64,000 bases of DNA. Source: Datisca glomerata (taxonomy: Eukaryota; Streptophyta; Magnoliopsida; Cucurbitales; Datiscaceae). The notes under the pieces were generated by a model. That model ran no database searches. It was not told the origin of the DNA and saw only the letters and a list, made by a program, of their open reading frames with translations. The position numbers and the translations under genes are program-made. Positions 23,530 to 35,578 of this stretch are shown piece after piece; position 1 is the stretch's first letter, and each line of letters opens with the position of its first letter. The stretch is taken from the NCBI GenBank assembly GCA_003255025.1, contig QANY01002203.1, forward strand, positions 875,316-939,315, read 5' to 3'.

Positions 23530-23819
23530 ATGATTTTGTTTATTAATATTAGAGTTGCATATCCTTAATTTTACTTCGAGTCTTAATTTATTTTTATTTA
23601 CGGTTGTTTACTATTTTGAATTTCGAAGCATTTTCTAAGGTGTATGAGATAATTTGGAAGAGCAAATTTAGCTCCCCTAAATTGGAAATTGAGCAAACTT
23701 GTCGTCGTAATATAAAAGTGAATAGAGAAGCTTCTAAAAAACCTTAATAAATCATGAAAGACGCTAGAGAAAATCCTGAAATTGTGAACAACTAGAATAA
23801 TCGGGCAATTCGGGACTAT

Positions 23820-26060
23820 GCTATGCCGGTGGTCAATGAGGCCACGTCTGCCATTCAACACCCTATTATTAATGCCAACAATTTTGAGATTAAGCCAGCT
23901 ACCATTCACATGGTGCAAGTAAATCGGTTAAGTGGCCTGCCTAATGATGATCTGAATGTTCATATAGCAACTTTCCTTAAAATTTATGATACATTCAAGC
24001 ACATTTTAAAATGATGCAGTTAGGCTGATATTATTCCCATTTTCACTTCGAGATAAGGCTAAGAGTTGGTTGAACTCTTTGCCCGCTAGATCAATCATCA
24101 CTTGGAATGGACTTTCTGAGAAATTTTTTGGCTAAATTCTTTCCACCCGCTAAAACAGCCAAAAATGAGGAATGAGATCACCACCTTTGCCCAACATGAT
24201 ATTGAGTCTTTTTATGAAGCTTGAGAGAGGTTTAAAGAGATGTTGAGAGGATGCCCACATCATGGACTCCCTAGATGGCTACAAGTTTAAACTTTCTATA
24301 ATGGTCTAGGGAATTCAACGAGGACACAAGTGGATGCAGTAGCAGAAGGTGCTTTACTTGAAGAAATGGTTGCTAATACTTATCAATGGCCAATTGAGCG
24401 CAACGTACCGAAAAAGATTCATGGAGTTTATGAAGTCGATGCTCCTATCGCTCTTACTACTCAAGTAGTTACATTGTCCAAGAAATTAAGCGCTTTCACC
24501 ACCAATGCTAGTGTTATTCATGCTTCACCTCAAGTTTTTAATTTGTGCAATTGACGTCATCTTAGTACTGCATGCCAAGCCGGTAATCATTTTGCTCCTT
24601 TTAAGTCAGAACATGTTAATTTTGTTGAGAATTATAGCAGGTCGAATAACCCAGTCCAACACTTATAATCGAGGGTGGCGAAATCACCCTAATTTCTCTT
24701 GGAAGAATAGTCAGAATGTGATGAATACACCAGTTACTACTCAACCTTAATTTTAGCCTTAACAACCTAAATTTTCTTTAGAAGATGCTCTTACCCAGCT
24801 CATAGTCAATACTACTTAATTTATGGCAAGATTAGATGCTACACTTCAAAGGCAAGAATAAAGTATTTAGAGTCAAGCTGCATCTATTCAAAATTTGAAG
24901 CTTCAATTTGGTCAACTGTCAGAATACTCACTCAAAACCCACAAGATTCTCTACCGAGCAACACTGAGAGGAATCCAAGAGAACAAGTAAGTGCCATGGT
25001 AAAGAGTTAGTAGAACTGAAGAAACCAACAATTGAAAGTTCTCAGCCGGTTAAAGCACAAACTAAGACAATAGGTGATGATCTTGCCAAGAGCTCAAAAA
25101 AGAAGGAAGACAAACCTAGGTCAAAGCTCTTTCTTGATAATCCTCCACCTTATGTGCCACCTATTCCATTCCCTCAGCAGTCCCAAAAGCAGAAATTGAA
25201 AAATCAGTTCTCCAAGTTTCTTGATTTGTTTAGAAAACTACATATAAACATCTCTTTTGTCGATGCTTTGGAACAAATGATGAGCTATGTCAAATTCATG
25301 AAGGAAATTCTCTCAATAAGAGAAAACTAGAGAAGTATGAGACAGTTGCACTTACTGAGGAGTGTAGTGCTATCTTGCAAAATAAATTGCCTTTGAAGCT
25401 AAATGACTTTGAGAGTTTTACTATTCCTTGCATCATTAGGACTTCTTGTTTTGAAAATGATCTATGTGAACTTGGACTTGGTATCAATTTGATGCCATAT
25501 TCAGTTTACAAGAAGCTAGGTCTTGTTGAAACTAAGCCCACGATGATATCTTTACAGTTAGTTGATCGATCTATCAGATATCCACAGGGAATTATTGAGG
25601 ACATCTTGGTAAAGGTGGATAAATTTATCTTCCTAGCTGATTTTATTGTACTTGACATGGAGGAAAACTAAGAAAGTCTAATTATTCTTGGTAGACCATT
25701 TTTAGCTATAGGAAGAACTCTTATTGATGTGCAAAAAAGTGAACTTATTTTGAGAGTGTAAGAAGATCAAGTAATTTTTAATGTATTCAAAGCAATCAAA
25801 CATCCAAATGATATGAATAGTTGTTTGCAGGTGGATAGTCTAGAATTAGAAGAAGGTAAACGTAGACACCTACCATCTATTAAAAAACCACCGGTGTTAG
25901 ACCTCCACCTTCGGTACACCTTTATGGGAGAAGCATCCACTATGTCTGCCATTATCTCTGCTTCGTTCAATGATGAACAAGAAGACAAGGTGTTAAGGGT
26001 GTTGAGAGAGTACAAAACGACCTTAGGTGGTCAATTTCTGACACAAAAGAAATTTTAAAG
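23820..26060 (+). pseudogene. Athila-like gag-protease, decayed and cut at the start of RT
   Basis: The gag part is readable from 23823 (NNFEIKPATIHMVQ), through the LRDKAKSWLNSLP block near 24050, the NTYQWP block at 24375 and the GWRNHPNFSW block near 24670. The protease part lies at 25375-25671 and has LPLKLNDF-SFTIPC, LGLGINLMPYSVYKKLGL and FIVLDMEE. The usual catalytic DLGA is replaced by GLGI, so protease activity is lost. The frame then enters the first RT-linked residues (VLRVLREYKTTLG, near 26000) and stops. Several frameshifts and stops occur in gag. Confidence 0.8.
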
Positions 26061-27634
26061 TCAGAACAGATGAAGCTTGGATGATCATTACATGTGGCTA
26101 AAGACATTAAAGTAAGCCCTACCGGGTGGCAGCTCGATTTTATTTCTGTTATTTCAATTTTTATTATTATTTCTTTTTTTTCTTTCTATTACTTATTTTA
26201 TTTTGGTTTATTCAGGTTAAAAAAACTATGGACGAATTTGACTCGGACACCATTTTTACCTTCAATGGGAGACAACGAAGAATGTAGAGAATAACGAGGA
26301 TGAAAGTTCATCCTTATTCAGGGGAGTCCTCTTTACTTACTCTTTTTATATTTTTTTTATTGAGGACGATGAAAGTTTTAAGTTTGGGGGTGATGGATTT
26401 GTTAAACAAATTTGGCTAGACAACATTAACGCCTATGATAAGATTAATTTCAATTTATTGATAATTTCAAGAAAAATTATGAATTTGTGTATCTGTATGT
26501 GTTTGAACCAACTGTTGATTTACATTTTGCTTGAGAATCTTGACATATTGAGCACTTATCCTTGAGCCTTTGATTATCTTTTTAGTTAGAGAAGGTTTAT
26601 GTGACTTAACGAATCATTATGATCTCATAAGAACTCTAGAACCAATCTGATTGTTGTTCGAGATGAAATTCTAGGCTACGCTTTCACTTAGGATATGATT
26701 TAGGTCATCTTTTGACCGTTTGAGCTTTTCAAGTCAACCTATACATAATTGTTTTCCTAGTCATCCCTGAGCTTAAATAACCAATTTTTTCACCCATGAC
26801 AGTTTCTTAACCGTATAAAAAGTTTTCCCTAGTAACCATTTTTACTCATAGTATTTGGATATTCTAGGAAAATGCTTGGAGTTATGATAATCTGGGTGGA
26901 TGAGAGGAGTTGTGATGTATTCAAAAAAATTATGGATAAGTTTGATTTGGTAGCCTCTTGGACTTGAGTGACTAAGCTCGAAGGCATGCCGTAATACCTA
27001 ATACCCTAAGACCAACTGGTTTGGAAGCTATTAGCTGAAAGCTTGTTAGGGAAAAGAGAAGCTTAAGGAAATCAAATTAAAAAGAAAATGATTGGGTATG
27101 GTTGATATTTCAAGTGTATGACAAGAAACGTTGGGTTAAGCTTGTTGATTCCTAGAATGCGTGTGTGACTATGGGTAAAGATTGAGCTGAAATAATATAT
27201 TTTATCCTACCCTAAACTTTAACCATACACTACAAGTCTATGAAAGTCCTATTGATCCTAAGTGTACTGGTTTGTCTATAAGTGGAGAGTGACATGAAAA
27301 ATTGGCCTATTAAGTTATAATCTAGTAATAGATTAATATATCTGATTTTATAAGAATTGGTTGCATGAACTCATTTAAGACTAAGAAGTTGGATGACTTA
27401 ATACGACACACATGCACTCAGGATTTTACAAAGTGTAATGTAAGTTGGTGTTTGTGTTAAAATTCTACATGATCACAATTCAAAACTTTTTCTTGGGTTA
27501 TCGCTATTTTAAAATGTTTAAGGCATGTTTAGTTAGTCGAAACTTTTCGTCACTTGATCCATAGTTTTGCTGAATTAGAGTTTCATATTTCATTGTTAGA
27601 TTTTTTTTTTTGCTCGAACACTAGCAAAAAGTTA

Positions 27635-28483
27635 CTATCATTGACCTATTATTCATCATGTAATGCTCCTCCACAATATTGTATCGTGTATAATTAGGTT
27701 AAGTACTATCAACCTAATATTTATACACATCTTGGTATCCTTAGGTTCCAAATTCTTTCTACTGTTCAGCTATGATAATTTTCATACTTGATGACTCAAG
27801 TAAAATTATCAAATCGCTAGCACCCCACTATAGATACTAAGCTCTTAGTTTATTATGAACACATAAATGAATTACTTAAGAGTTACTATATCACTTAATT
27901 AACAGTGTCTATAGATTTTACTGTTGAGAATCTATGGACTCACTATCTAATAACTCAATCATCCAACCTACGAAATATGTTGACTTATAGAGTCTCATTC
28001 TTAATAGATCAAAGTAATTAAGTTACTAAATATGAGCTCATAACTCTCTCAAGATTGAGAGTAATCATAAAATGTAGCAATAAGTCATGATTTTCATTTT
28101 ATAGTAATTTACTGAAATTCAGATCCATTAGTCCTTTCAAAGCATTCCAAATCCACTAGTACATTGACTAGATACTCTTCCTAGAGACCAAGGTAAGTCA
28201 CTCTGATAATAGAGTTAATGTACTATAGTCTTTTTGTAACAAAGCGCCAAACTTCACTAGACTGTGAAATTAAGTATTTATAAGTCATACATGACTCTTC
28301 GTTAAATACCTTGTTTCCATGAGCTAAACTTCATAGGACCCATAAACCAAACACTAATATGCTTGTGGACATTTTACAAGAATGTATTGCATATAATATA
28401 GGAATAAACTATTTAAATTAATCATAATTAAATGTCTCAATAATATAATAGAATTACAATGCTTTTAGGACACAATCCTAACA
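27635..28483 (-). repeat. Copia 5' LTR, outer portion
   Basis: Continues the 5' LTR beyond the nested insertion and matches 19080-19870 of the 3' LTR. On the minus strand it begins TGTTAGGATTGTG at 28483. The outer flanks (18761-18765 and 28484-28488) do not show an obvious target duplication, in line with loss of the left part of the 3' LTR. Confidence 0.8.
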
Positions 28484-29437
28484 GAAACCATCCTAACTCA
28501 CTCATGCTATCGAAGAAATGATGGATTATGTCCACATGAACAGCAACACGGGAGCTATACAAGTTAAGAATAGAAGAGCATCCTTTTCTAATCTCTTTAG
28601 CTATCAAAAACTCATTCAATGTAAGATTCCACAATCTTAGAGCTTCTTCAGGATTCGGACCAAAAACCTTGAAAATGAAACCATTCATTGCCTTCCACAA
28701 GGAGCTGACGGGCTCTAGCGTAGGAGAGGATCGACATGCCCAGTACAAGGAGTAAGAGTTTAGGGTGGACCTTTCTAGTGGAACTTGACTAATGGAGTGG
28801 CTTATGGGCGTAGATGTCCCATAAAGCCCCTCCTCCTCGGGGTCAGGAGCGAGAACTTTCTAATGTGGGCAGAGACTTCAGGATCCTCTGGTTCAACATT
28901 CTATCTCTTTGGGTGCTCTTACAATCTAATAATTATTTTTTCAATCCCTTAGTGGAAGTCTCGAATATTTTTCGAGACTAGCTGAATATCGAAGGCAAAC
29001 CAAAAGGCCCTTGTAAAAGGATAGTTGTAGAATAAGTGGATGATTGATTCACCAATTACATTTCTGAAAGGACAGACCAAAGAGTCAATTCTGCATCTTC
29101 TACTGCAAAGAATGTCTCTAGTAGGCAAACACCCTTTGAGGCACTTCCAAACAAGAATCTCATTTTGGGTGCCACGTTTAATTTCCACAGAGACAATCAG
29201 ATAAAATTATCTTTTTCCATCCCATCCATGGACCCATAGCCCGAATTAATAGCCCTAGTAGAGTCCTGCATATACTTCACTAAGTGATTGCCAAAAGCCA
29301 TAGTGTAATTTCCATGCCTTTGAGACACCCAAAAAATGGAATATGTCTCTCTCGAGAAAGTGGAATTTTGCTTACAAGAGAAGCCTCTGCATGGTTGAAC
29401 AAAGCAAAAAAAATCCTAACATTGGATGCCATGGTAT
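28484..29437 (-). pseudogene. LINE (non-LTR retrotransposon) 3' fragment with RT zinc-binding domain
   Basis: On the minus strand 29188-28949 encodes VWKCLKGCLPTRDIL, a Cys pair around RIDSLVC, then GESIIHLFYNYPFTRAFWFAF. This is the zf-RVT region found at the C-terminus of plant L1-like LINE proteins. 28748-28484 continues in another frame with the tail. Both sides are cut by LTR elements. Confidence 0.75.
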
Positions 29438-30480
29438 TGTTGGAATCATGTCCTTAAAGTATGGTGTAATAATTATTTATGAGTAAACAGTTATTTCTTT
29501 GACATTTATGTATTACTGAATTGTCTGAATAAATGAAAGCATCCTTTAATTAAAGTGTGTTTATAACTTACTTAAGTCATAGAACTATTATCAACGTAAG
29601 AAGAGTAAAAATCGAGTGGTTTTCCAAACAAACTCTTCTGAGATAGTCGGAATGTTATTCATAGTCTTAGAATCGACTAGGCAATCGAATCTAATTATGA
29701 CTGTTAGGTTGAACCAAAGGATGTCAGTCTCAGGGCATGAGAGCGGAGACTCTAAAGGTTGACCTAGACATGTTATGGAACATGTTGAATAGACTAGTAA
29801 CTAATTAGTTTAGAGAAAAACCGTTTATCTAGCTCTAAATCTAATTGTTACACTTTAAAGGTATTTTTATAATTACCTTAATCTTGAGGTGAATACGAAA
29901 CTTGACTTAGTTACTTGCGATATTTGATATGCCAAAGGAGTGAGTTTGAATTTTTAGACAACACCTCAGTTGTTAGGACCATGATTCAACTATTTTAAAG
30001 TTGCGTGATCCACATATATGAAATTCGTGGTAAGATTGTAAAAGTATCAATATCATTTTATGCTTTTATTGATGAGTGTGTGAATAAATAAACCTGGTTT
30101 GGTACTCGATGACATGAGTCATTGAATAAAACACGGTGATATGTATAAGACATTTTACTGATATGTCTTTCTTATTCACAGTCAATAAAGGAGTTAAGGA
30201 AATAATAACTAGAGGGGTAAAATGATAATTTTATATCTCACTCTTGTTACTGATATTCGCGAAGGGTAATATCATAAAATATCAGTGAGCCATGAAATAT
30301 AAATGTTTATTTACACCAACAGAAACATGTAGCTCGTATGAATCAAGAGTTCTATCGACACTGAACATATAGTGAAGTCATACGGTGTCAAGATTAAATA
30401 AGTCAGGAATTTATAGAGATAAATTAACCGGGTATTTGAATCACATATCTTTATTCATGTGGACGAAAATGAGAAACAAT
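29438..30480 (+). repeat. Copia-type LTR fragment (right border approximate)
   Basis: Starts TGTTGGAATCATGTCCTTAAAG directly after the LINE fragment and runs as AT-rich non-coding sequence. The opening resembles the LTR at 8757. No primer site, gene or second copy follows, so it is a solo or truncated LTR; the end is a guess. Confidence 0.5.
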
Positions 30481-31308
30481 GACAGTTGGACCAAAAACGT
30501 GTTTTGGTTGATAGAGAGAGAGACAGATTTGAGTAGCTTTATTAAGATTTGATGATTTTTTAAAATTTATAATTTAAGAGATGTAAATTTTTTATTTGTT
30601 GGAGTTAACTATTAATGATTTCAAAATATACGATGAAGGGTATTTATGATATTTAAATTATAAAAATCTGAAAATTTAAACAAACTTGATAGAAAACTAA
30701 TGTTTTCAAAAGTTTGATAAAAATTTAGTTAAATATTATTACTATGCTAGTTGCCTAAAAATCATTAAATAATAAGATTATCCATGTCTAAAGTCCAAAG
30801 TCTTTTTTGTTTAACGTTGGGAAAATTAGGTTTATAAACCAGTTTTTTTAATTGTTTTATAAAATGATCAAAATTTTCATATTTGCACAAATGACTTATC
30901 TTTTCTTTCTTTTTTCTCCCTCTGTCTCCTTCCATCTCCTCTCTCCTCTCTGCATCACTTCTAAATCGGGACTGAGTTGATCAGCAGGAGAGATGGAAAT
31001 GCTGAGAGAAAACAAAGAGAAGTAGAGCACAAGAATTTAGGCACAAGTGAGTGAGATGATGAACGTCATGTCGCCTTTAGAGATAGAAACGATGGACCTA
31101 CGATCGAAGGCGAGGGTTCCAATTTGGTGAAAGAAGAGAGGATAAGAGAGGTGGTGGCTGGAGGAGAAGTTGATAAGGCCGGAGGAGAAGTTGATAATTT
31201 CTTATATCTATGGTTTGATTTATGAGTTTCTGGGTTTCGAGCGAAAGAGATGTGAAGAAGAAGAATGAGAAGACGAGTTTGAGTGTGGAAAGGAATACGG
31301 TACTAGTA
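30481..31308. other. Intergenic, no gene seen
   Basis: AT-rich DNA with a CT-rich patch (30900-30960) followed by a purine-rich patch (30980-31280). The minus-strand frame at 31325-31098 is low complexity and matches nothing I know. Confidence 0.4.
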
Positions 31309-31480
31309 TGATGTATAATTATCACAGATGATATATAAAAACATACTAAATATATACTACGACATACTAATGATATATTAAAATATACTATGATATATAA
31401 AAATATACTACGATATATTGATAGTATGTTAAAATATACTATGGTAAATAAATATATACTATAATATATTTTTTATATCA
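31309..31480. repeat. AT-rich minisatellite
   Basis: Imperfect repeats of a 20-25-base unit containing ATATACTA(C/T)GATATATT, seen at least five times. It lies about 250 bases before the presumed FLX-like transcription start. Confidence 0.75.
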
Positions 31481-31639
31481 TAGTATTCAATTTTATCAAA
31501 AAAAGATTTTGACGATTAGAAAAAATTGGTCATTTTTGTAAATGAAAATTTTTTTTGGTCATTCTTTTATTTATTTTTAGAAAAAACCTTTAATGTTTTT
31601 ATTCTTCTGACACATTTCGGCCTATTTCTATTCATAATC

Positions 31640-31818
31640 AACCGGCCCACAGTCAAGAGAACCCTTAAACCATCGATGGCCTCTGAAAAATGGATAACGG
31701 AGAAATTTGATTTAGGAATCTTGTAGGGCTTTGATGCTCCACGCTGGTTAACCATCAACGCGTTCCCGTTGAATTTCGGAGTTCGCTGGTTGATTCTGAA
31801 GCTCTCTTGCTCCCCCCT
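31640..31818 (+). promoter_or_regulatory. Probable promoter and first leader exon of the FLX-like gene
   Basis: GGCCCA (31642-31647) is a site II-type promoter element common in housekeeping plant genes. A GTAAGT splice donor follows at 31819, after a C-rich exon end. The coding exon has a clean acceptor (TTCTTCAG) at 34361-34370, so the leader is probably split by a long intron of about 2.5 kb. The transcription start is inferred, not seen. Confidence 0.5.
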
Positions 31819-32692
31819 GTAAGTTTATTCTCTGCTCTCTGTCTATTAGAAACCTCAAAAGGCTTCGATTTACGTCATTTCCGGCCTCTTTCCATAGAGA
31901 ATAACATCGTTTTTGGATTAGCCTCCTCGTTTTCATAAAAAATTGCTTTTCTGCAACATAAGCTCCTGCTAGTTTGTTTTGTATCGAAGTTTCAATCGTC
32001 TGATTATTTTTTGATGCATGTGGTTCGATTTTTTTCTTTTTTAGCTTTTAAGTTATACTTGTATTCCATAAGTATAAACCTCGGGGTTGTTCATCTAGCT
32101 GGCTCAGTTCTATGAAATTGGATTCTTTGCAAATGCTAGCTATGAGTTTGGTAGGATGAAAATTTGGAGATGGAGGCAACAATAAACATTCTTTGAAATT
32201 ATATGTTGCGACTACGAACCAGGAAGGCAGGAATCAACAGAAATTGTTGGATTATGACAAAAGTAACTGGTCCTTAGTTTTAGTTTCATTTGTTGGCTGG
32301 CCTTTAGAAACTGTTTGGCAATTAAAGACCCCATTGTAAATGGGGGACGGGCACCTCTATCTTTTGTGTATTGGTCCTGCTAATAATCGTGGCAATCATT
32401 TTGTGGGTGTGATTATAGTGGTGCTGTATGAGATGCTATTTTGTTGAAGTCTGAGCAGAGAACTTGGCTGGAGTTGGGATCATAATACTCGGTGGCTGCT
32501 TGCGCACACTAGTCGGAGACTCGGAGTGACTTCCAAGCTATCATTTATCTTTCCTTAGACACCTTTATATATTTTGCTTGGAAAAGGAAGGAACCTTCTT
32601 TCATAGTAAAACTAACTCTTACCAGTAACCTTTTTGAAATTTCGTAAACTCGATTAGATATCGATTATGGAATATGAGGAATATAGCTGGAA

Positions 32693-33036
32693 GGGGTCGT
32701 TTGGTATGAGGATAACAAGAATACTTGGAAAGTTAAGTTTAACGGTAAAATCTAATGATAAGATTGTTAGATTTCTATGTTTGGTTACAGGTGGGAAAGT
32801 TGAAAACTTGCTCCGAGAGTAAGATCATTTTATTTGGTATCTAAGAGACATGAGTAGACTATTTTAGGAAAATTATTTTCAGAAAGTAGATTTTTGGGGA
32901 AAATAGGTGAAGAAGAGTGTGAGAATGTTATTTAACTAGGACACACTTTATCATCGCAGATAAGAATGTTTGACACAGAGATTGGAAAGGAAAATCTTAT
33001 AACTTTACCACCCATTCAATCTGTACCGAATGACCC
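32693..33036. mobile_element. MITE in the FLX-like leader intron
   Basis: Ends are GGGTCGTTTGGTA on the left and the near-inverse TACCGAATGACCC on the right (one arm reads GGGTCATTCGGTA). The element is about 345 bases and non-coding. The terminal sequence is of a kind often seen in plant MITEs; the superfamily was not settled because the target duplication is unclear. Confidence 0.7.
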
Positions 33037-33198
33037 TATGATAGGAAATTGCATGTACAGGAAGAGTGAGATTTCCCTATCTGTATTTTTGGGAGTGCTC
33101 TTTTGCCCATGTTCTCTGCTTGTTGGGGTATACCCCTGTACTTAACCATTTTGGTTTAGTACATTTTTATTATTGGAAAAAGAACTTTGTTGTTTCAG

Positions 33199-33328
33199 AT
33201 AAAAAGTGGGAGTTAGTAGCAAAGTAGGGGCATAGAATTCTTCATGCACTGATAGAAGTTTGGACATGAAAAGACTGAACGTGAGACATGAAGTTGACGC
33301 TGATCATCTTGCTGAAGAGGAAGATTTG
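33199..33328 (+). other. Possible alternative leader exon of the FLX-like gene
   Basis: Bounded by a good acceptor (TTGTTTCAG, ending 33198) and a donor (GTAAGG at 33329). It contains an ATG at 33266 that stays open to the exon end. If spliced to the exon at 34371, the resulting upstream ORF would run past the main ATG in another frame and stop at 34413-34415. No transcript evidence is available. Confidence 0.35.
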
Positions 33329-34380
33329 GTAAGGGGTAAGAGCTGCAGAACTTCAGATTTTAGGTTTTGCTAGTGTATGTCAGTCGTAGATAAGTATAAA
33401 TGAGGAGGAAAGGGATTATGCTACTAGTCAATACTAAATTCATATGTAGTTAGATCTAGGTGCATTGGTGAGCAATGACCTGAAGATTTCCCAATAAGAT
33501 TTCATTATTCTTCTACGTTGTAGGAACATGTATATTAAAACCAATTCAAAATCATTGACCTATTTAACCATATGGAGATTGACTCGCAACATCTTACCCT
33601 GGGTTGAATCGCAAATTCATCTGTTGAATTGAATGTGATTCTTATCTTTCAATTTCACATTAATGCATAAATAAAAAAGTATAAGTTAGTTTACATTTAC
33701 TGCTAATGTAGGGCTTTTTGGGGTAATGTCATCTGCACAATTTTCGTCTAAATAAGTTCTCAGATTTCACGCATTTTAGATTTGAGTAGGCTGGCGAAAT
33801 TTGTAGTTGAAAAATAAGGTTGGTATTTCATTTTGGAAGGGGAAACTTGCGATTCTCTAAAAGTGGAGGTTACCCGATTGACTTATCTAGCTGAAAAACG
33901 AGATGTGGTTTGAGAAGTTGGTGTTTTGTATACAAGTGTTATGCTATTGATTAAGTTCGGTAGTTTGTCAGAAGAGGAGATTAGGGCTTTAAGATTTGGA
34001 ATTAAATACTGGTTTTCTCTGTAGAAAGCATAAAGGTCGAACCAGATATTATGGCTCCTCCTATGTCAAAACTTCATAGTACAGACGCTAGCTAATGTGT
34101 CAAAGTTCCACCCCGTGATGTTTAATCTGTTGATCATTGGTATAGTAAGCTTATCTTATGTCCGTCGGCATTAGATTATGTGTTGGACAAAATGGATTTA
34201 GGAGATGCAGGAGATGCAAACGTAGTTGGAAGTTTAGACGTGGAAAAATTCACTTGGGAGCTTTTTTCGCTTGGGCCCAGGATCATATTTTGTTTTTTGA
34301 TTTTAAGCCCAGCCCTATATCATATAAAGAGTGCTTGCACCACCACGTAACTATGACATTATTTCTTCAGGATATTGAGA

Positions 34381-35578
34381 ATGGCAGGGAGAAATCGTGT
34401 GCCACGTCATTATGATAGTTACCGAAGTTTTCGTGATGCCCCTCGTCCTTTAATGGATCGAGGACCAGCACACCTGCCTCTTCACCCTGCAGCTTTGGAA
34501 GACGAACTTGAATTGCAACACAGAGAAATGCAGAGAATCATTGCTGAGAATCGTGCAGTTATAGATGATAATACACTTCTTCAAAGGGAATTGACAGCTG
34601 CAAAAGATGAGATCCACAGATTGGGGCAAATCATTCCCAAACTCCGTGGTGAGAAAGAAGCGCAAACTAGAGAGTTGATGGAAAGAGGATTAAAGCTAGA
34701 AGCTGATCTCCGTGCTTCTGAGCCTCTTAGGGCTGAAGTTCTGCAGTTAAGAGCTGACATTAAAAAATTGAATGCTTTGAGGCAGGACTTGTCCTCCCAA
34801 GTCCAGGGTCTTACAAAAGATGTTACTCGATTGCAAGCTGAAAATCAGCAACTAGTTGCCATGAGAGCTGACATTGATGGGATGCGGAAGGAACTCGTTG
34901 AGGCCAGGTTTGGAATGAAATTTTCTGATGAATTAATGTGTTAGGGATCCTTCTTTGGTACTGGGGATTGATCCACCACTGGATCTCCCCTACATGGGTC
35001 CCACATGGGTGATCCAATGGTGGATTAAACCCCGTTACCGGTACCGTAGAAAACTTCATGTTTGCGTAGTCTGTTTTGTTCTGTCTTTATTTCTTAAGGC
35101 ATCGAGTAGTGTGAAATAGGACTTGTAAAAGGTGTACTCCCTTTTTAGCCATGGTTTAGTGATCATGCCTAATATCATTAGGAGGGCTTATGAGTACGAG
35201 AAGAAAGCCAATGAAGAGCAAATTGAACAGAAGCAAGTAATGGAGAAGAACCTTATTTCTATGGCTCGTGAAATGGAGAAGCTGCGGGCAGAGCTGCTGA
35301 ACACAGAGAGGAGAGCACGAGGATATGGTGAACTCCCTCTCTCCTTCCCTCTCTTTATCTATCTAGTACTTCTGTGATTCTTTGTTTTTGACTGTCACGT
35401 GGTGAAGTCTTGCAAAGTTTTATTCTAGAAATCAAGCCTTTATTACACTTTTTTAGGTTCTGGGGGTTATGGAATATTTAATGGGAGTCCAGAAACGAGA
35501 TATCAAGATGGTGCATATGCCGATCGCTATGGCAGCGCATGGGGACCTTATGACAAGCGTGGTCCTCCGAGACGTTAA
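34381..35578 (+). CDS. FLX-like coiled-coil protein (FLXL4-type)
   Basis: Three coding exons, 34381-34907, 35182-35327 and 35457-35578, give 264 residues. The N-terminus is basic ([15 protein letters not shown]). Residues about 40-225 form a long heptad-rich coiled coil ([40 protein letters not shown]). The [11 protein letters not shown] and [19 protein letters not shown] blocks of exon 2 are hallmarks of the FLX / FLX-like family. The C-terminus is a short Gly/Tyr-rich tail ending KRGPPRR. In Arabidopsis FLX acts with FRIGIDA to raise FLC expression, and FLX-like proteins are partly redundant. The short tail and the HRE-QR / AVIDDN block point to FLXL4 rather than the longer FLXL1-3, but this is from memory. 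The first coding intron uses donor GTTTGG; read-through would stop at 34942. Confidence 0.88.

Larger units (their letters stand above)
22300..27634 (+). mobile_element. Athila-like Ty3/gypsy element nested in the copia 5' LTR
   Basis: The element starts CGATGAGCG (the family LTR start is TGATGAGCG) and is bounded by CTATC at 22295-22299 and 27635-27639, a 5-bp target duplication. Order: 5' LTR, primer-binding site, gag, protease, a deleted pol, then a 3' non-coding part with the AAGTTTGGGGG tract (26381-26391). Near the right end is the GCTCGAACACTAGCAAAAAG purine region (27612-27631) that normally precedes the 3' LTR, but the 3' LTR itself is absent. RT, RNase H and integrase are also missing, so it is non-autonomous and defective. 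Confidence 0.8.
18766..28483 (-). mobile_element. Decayed Ty1/copia element carrying a nested gypsy insertion
   Basis: Two diverged copies of one LTR are present: 18766-19870 (3' LTR) and 21550-22299 plus 27635-28483 (5' LTR, split by an insertion). Read on the minus strand both start TGTTAGGATTGTG. The 3' LTR is preceded by a purine tract (19893-19871, ending GTGAGAGAT) and the 5' LTR is followed by a primer-binding site TGGTATTAGAGC (21547-21536). Only about 1.7 kb of interior survives, with a recognisable RT/RNase H trace. The LTRs differ at many sites, so the insertion is old. Confidence 0.8.
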
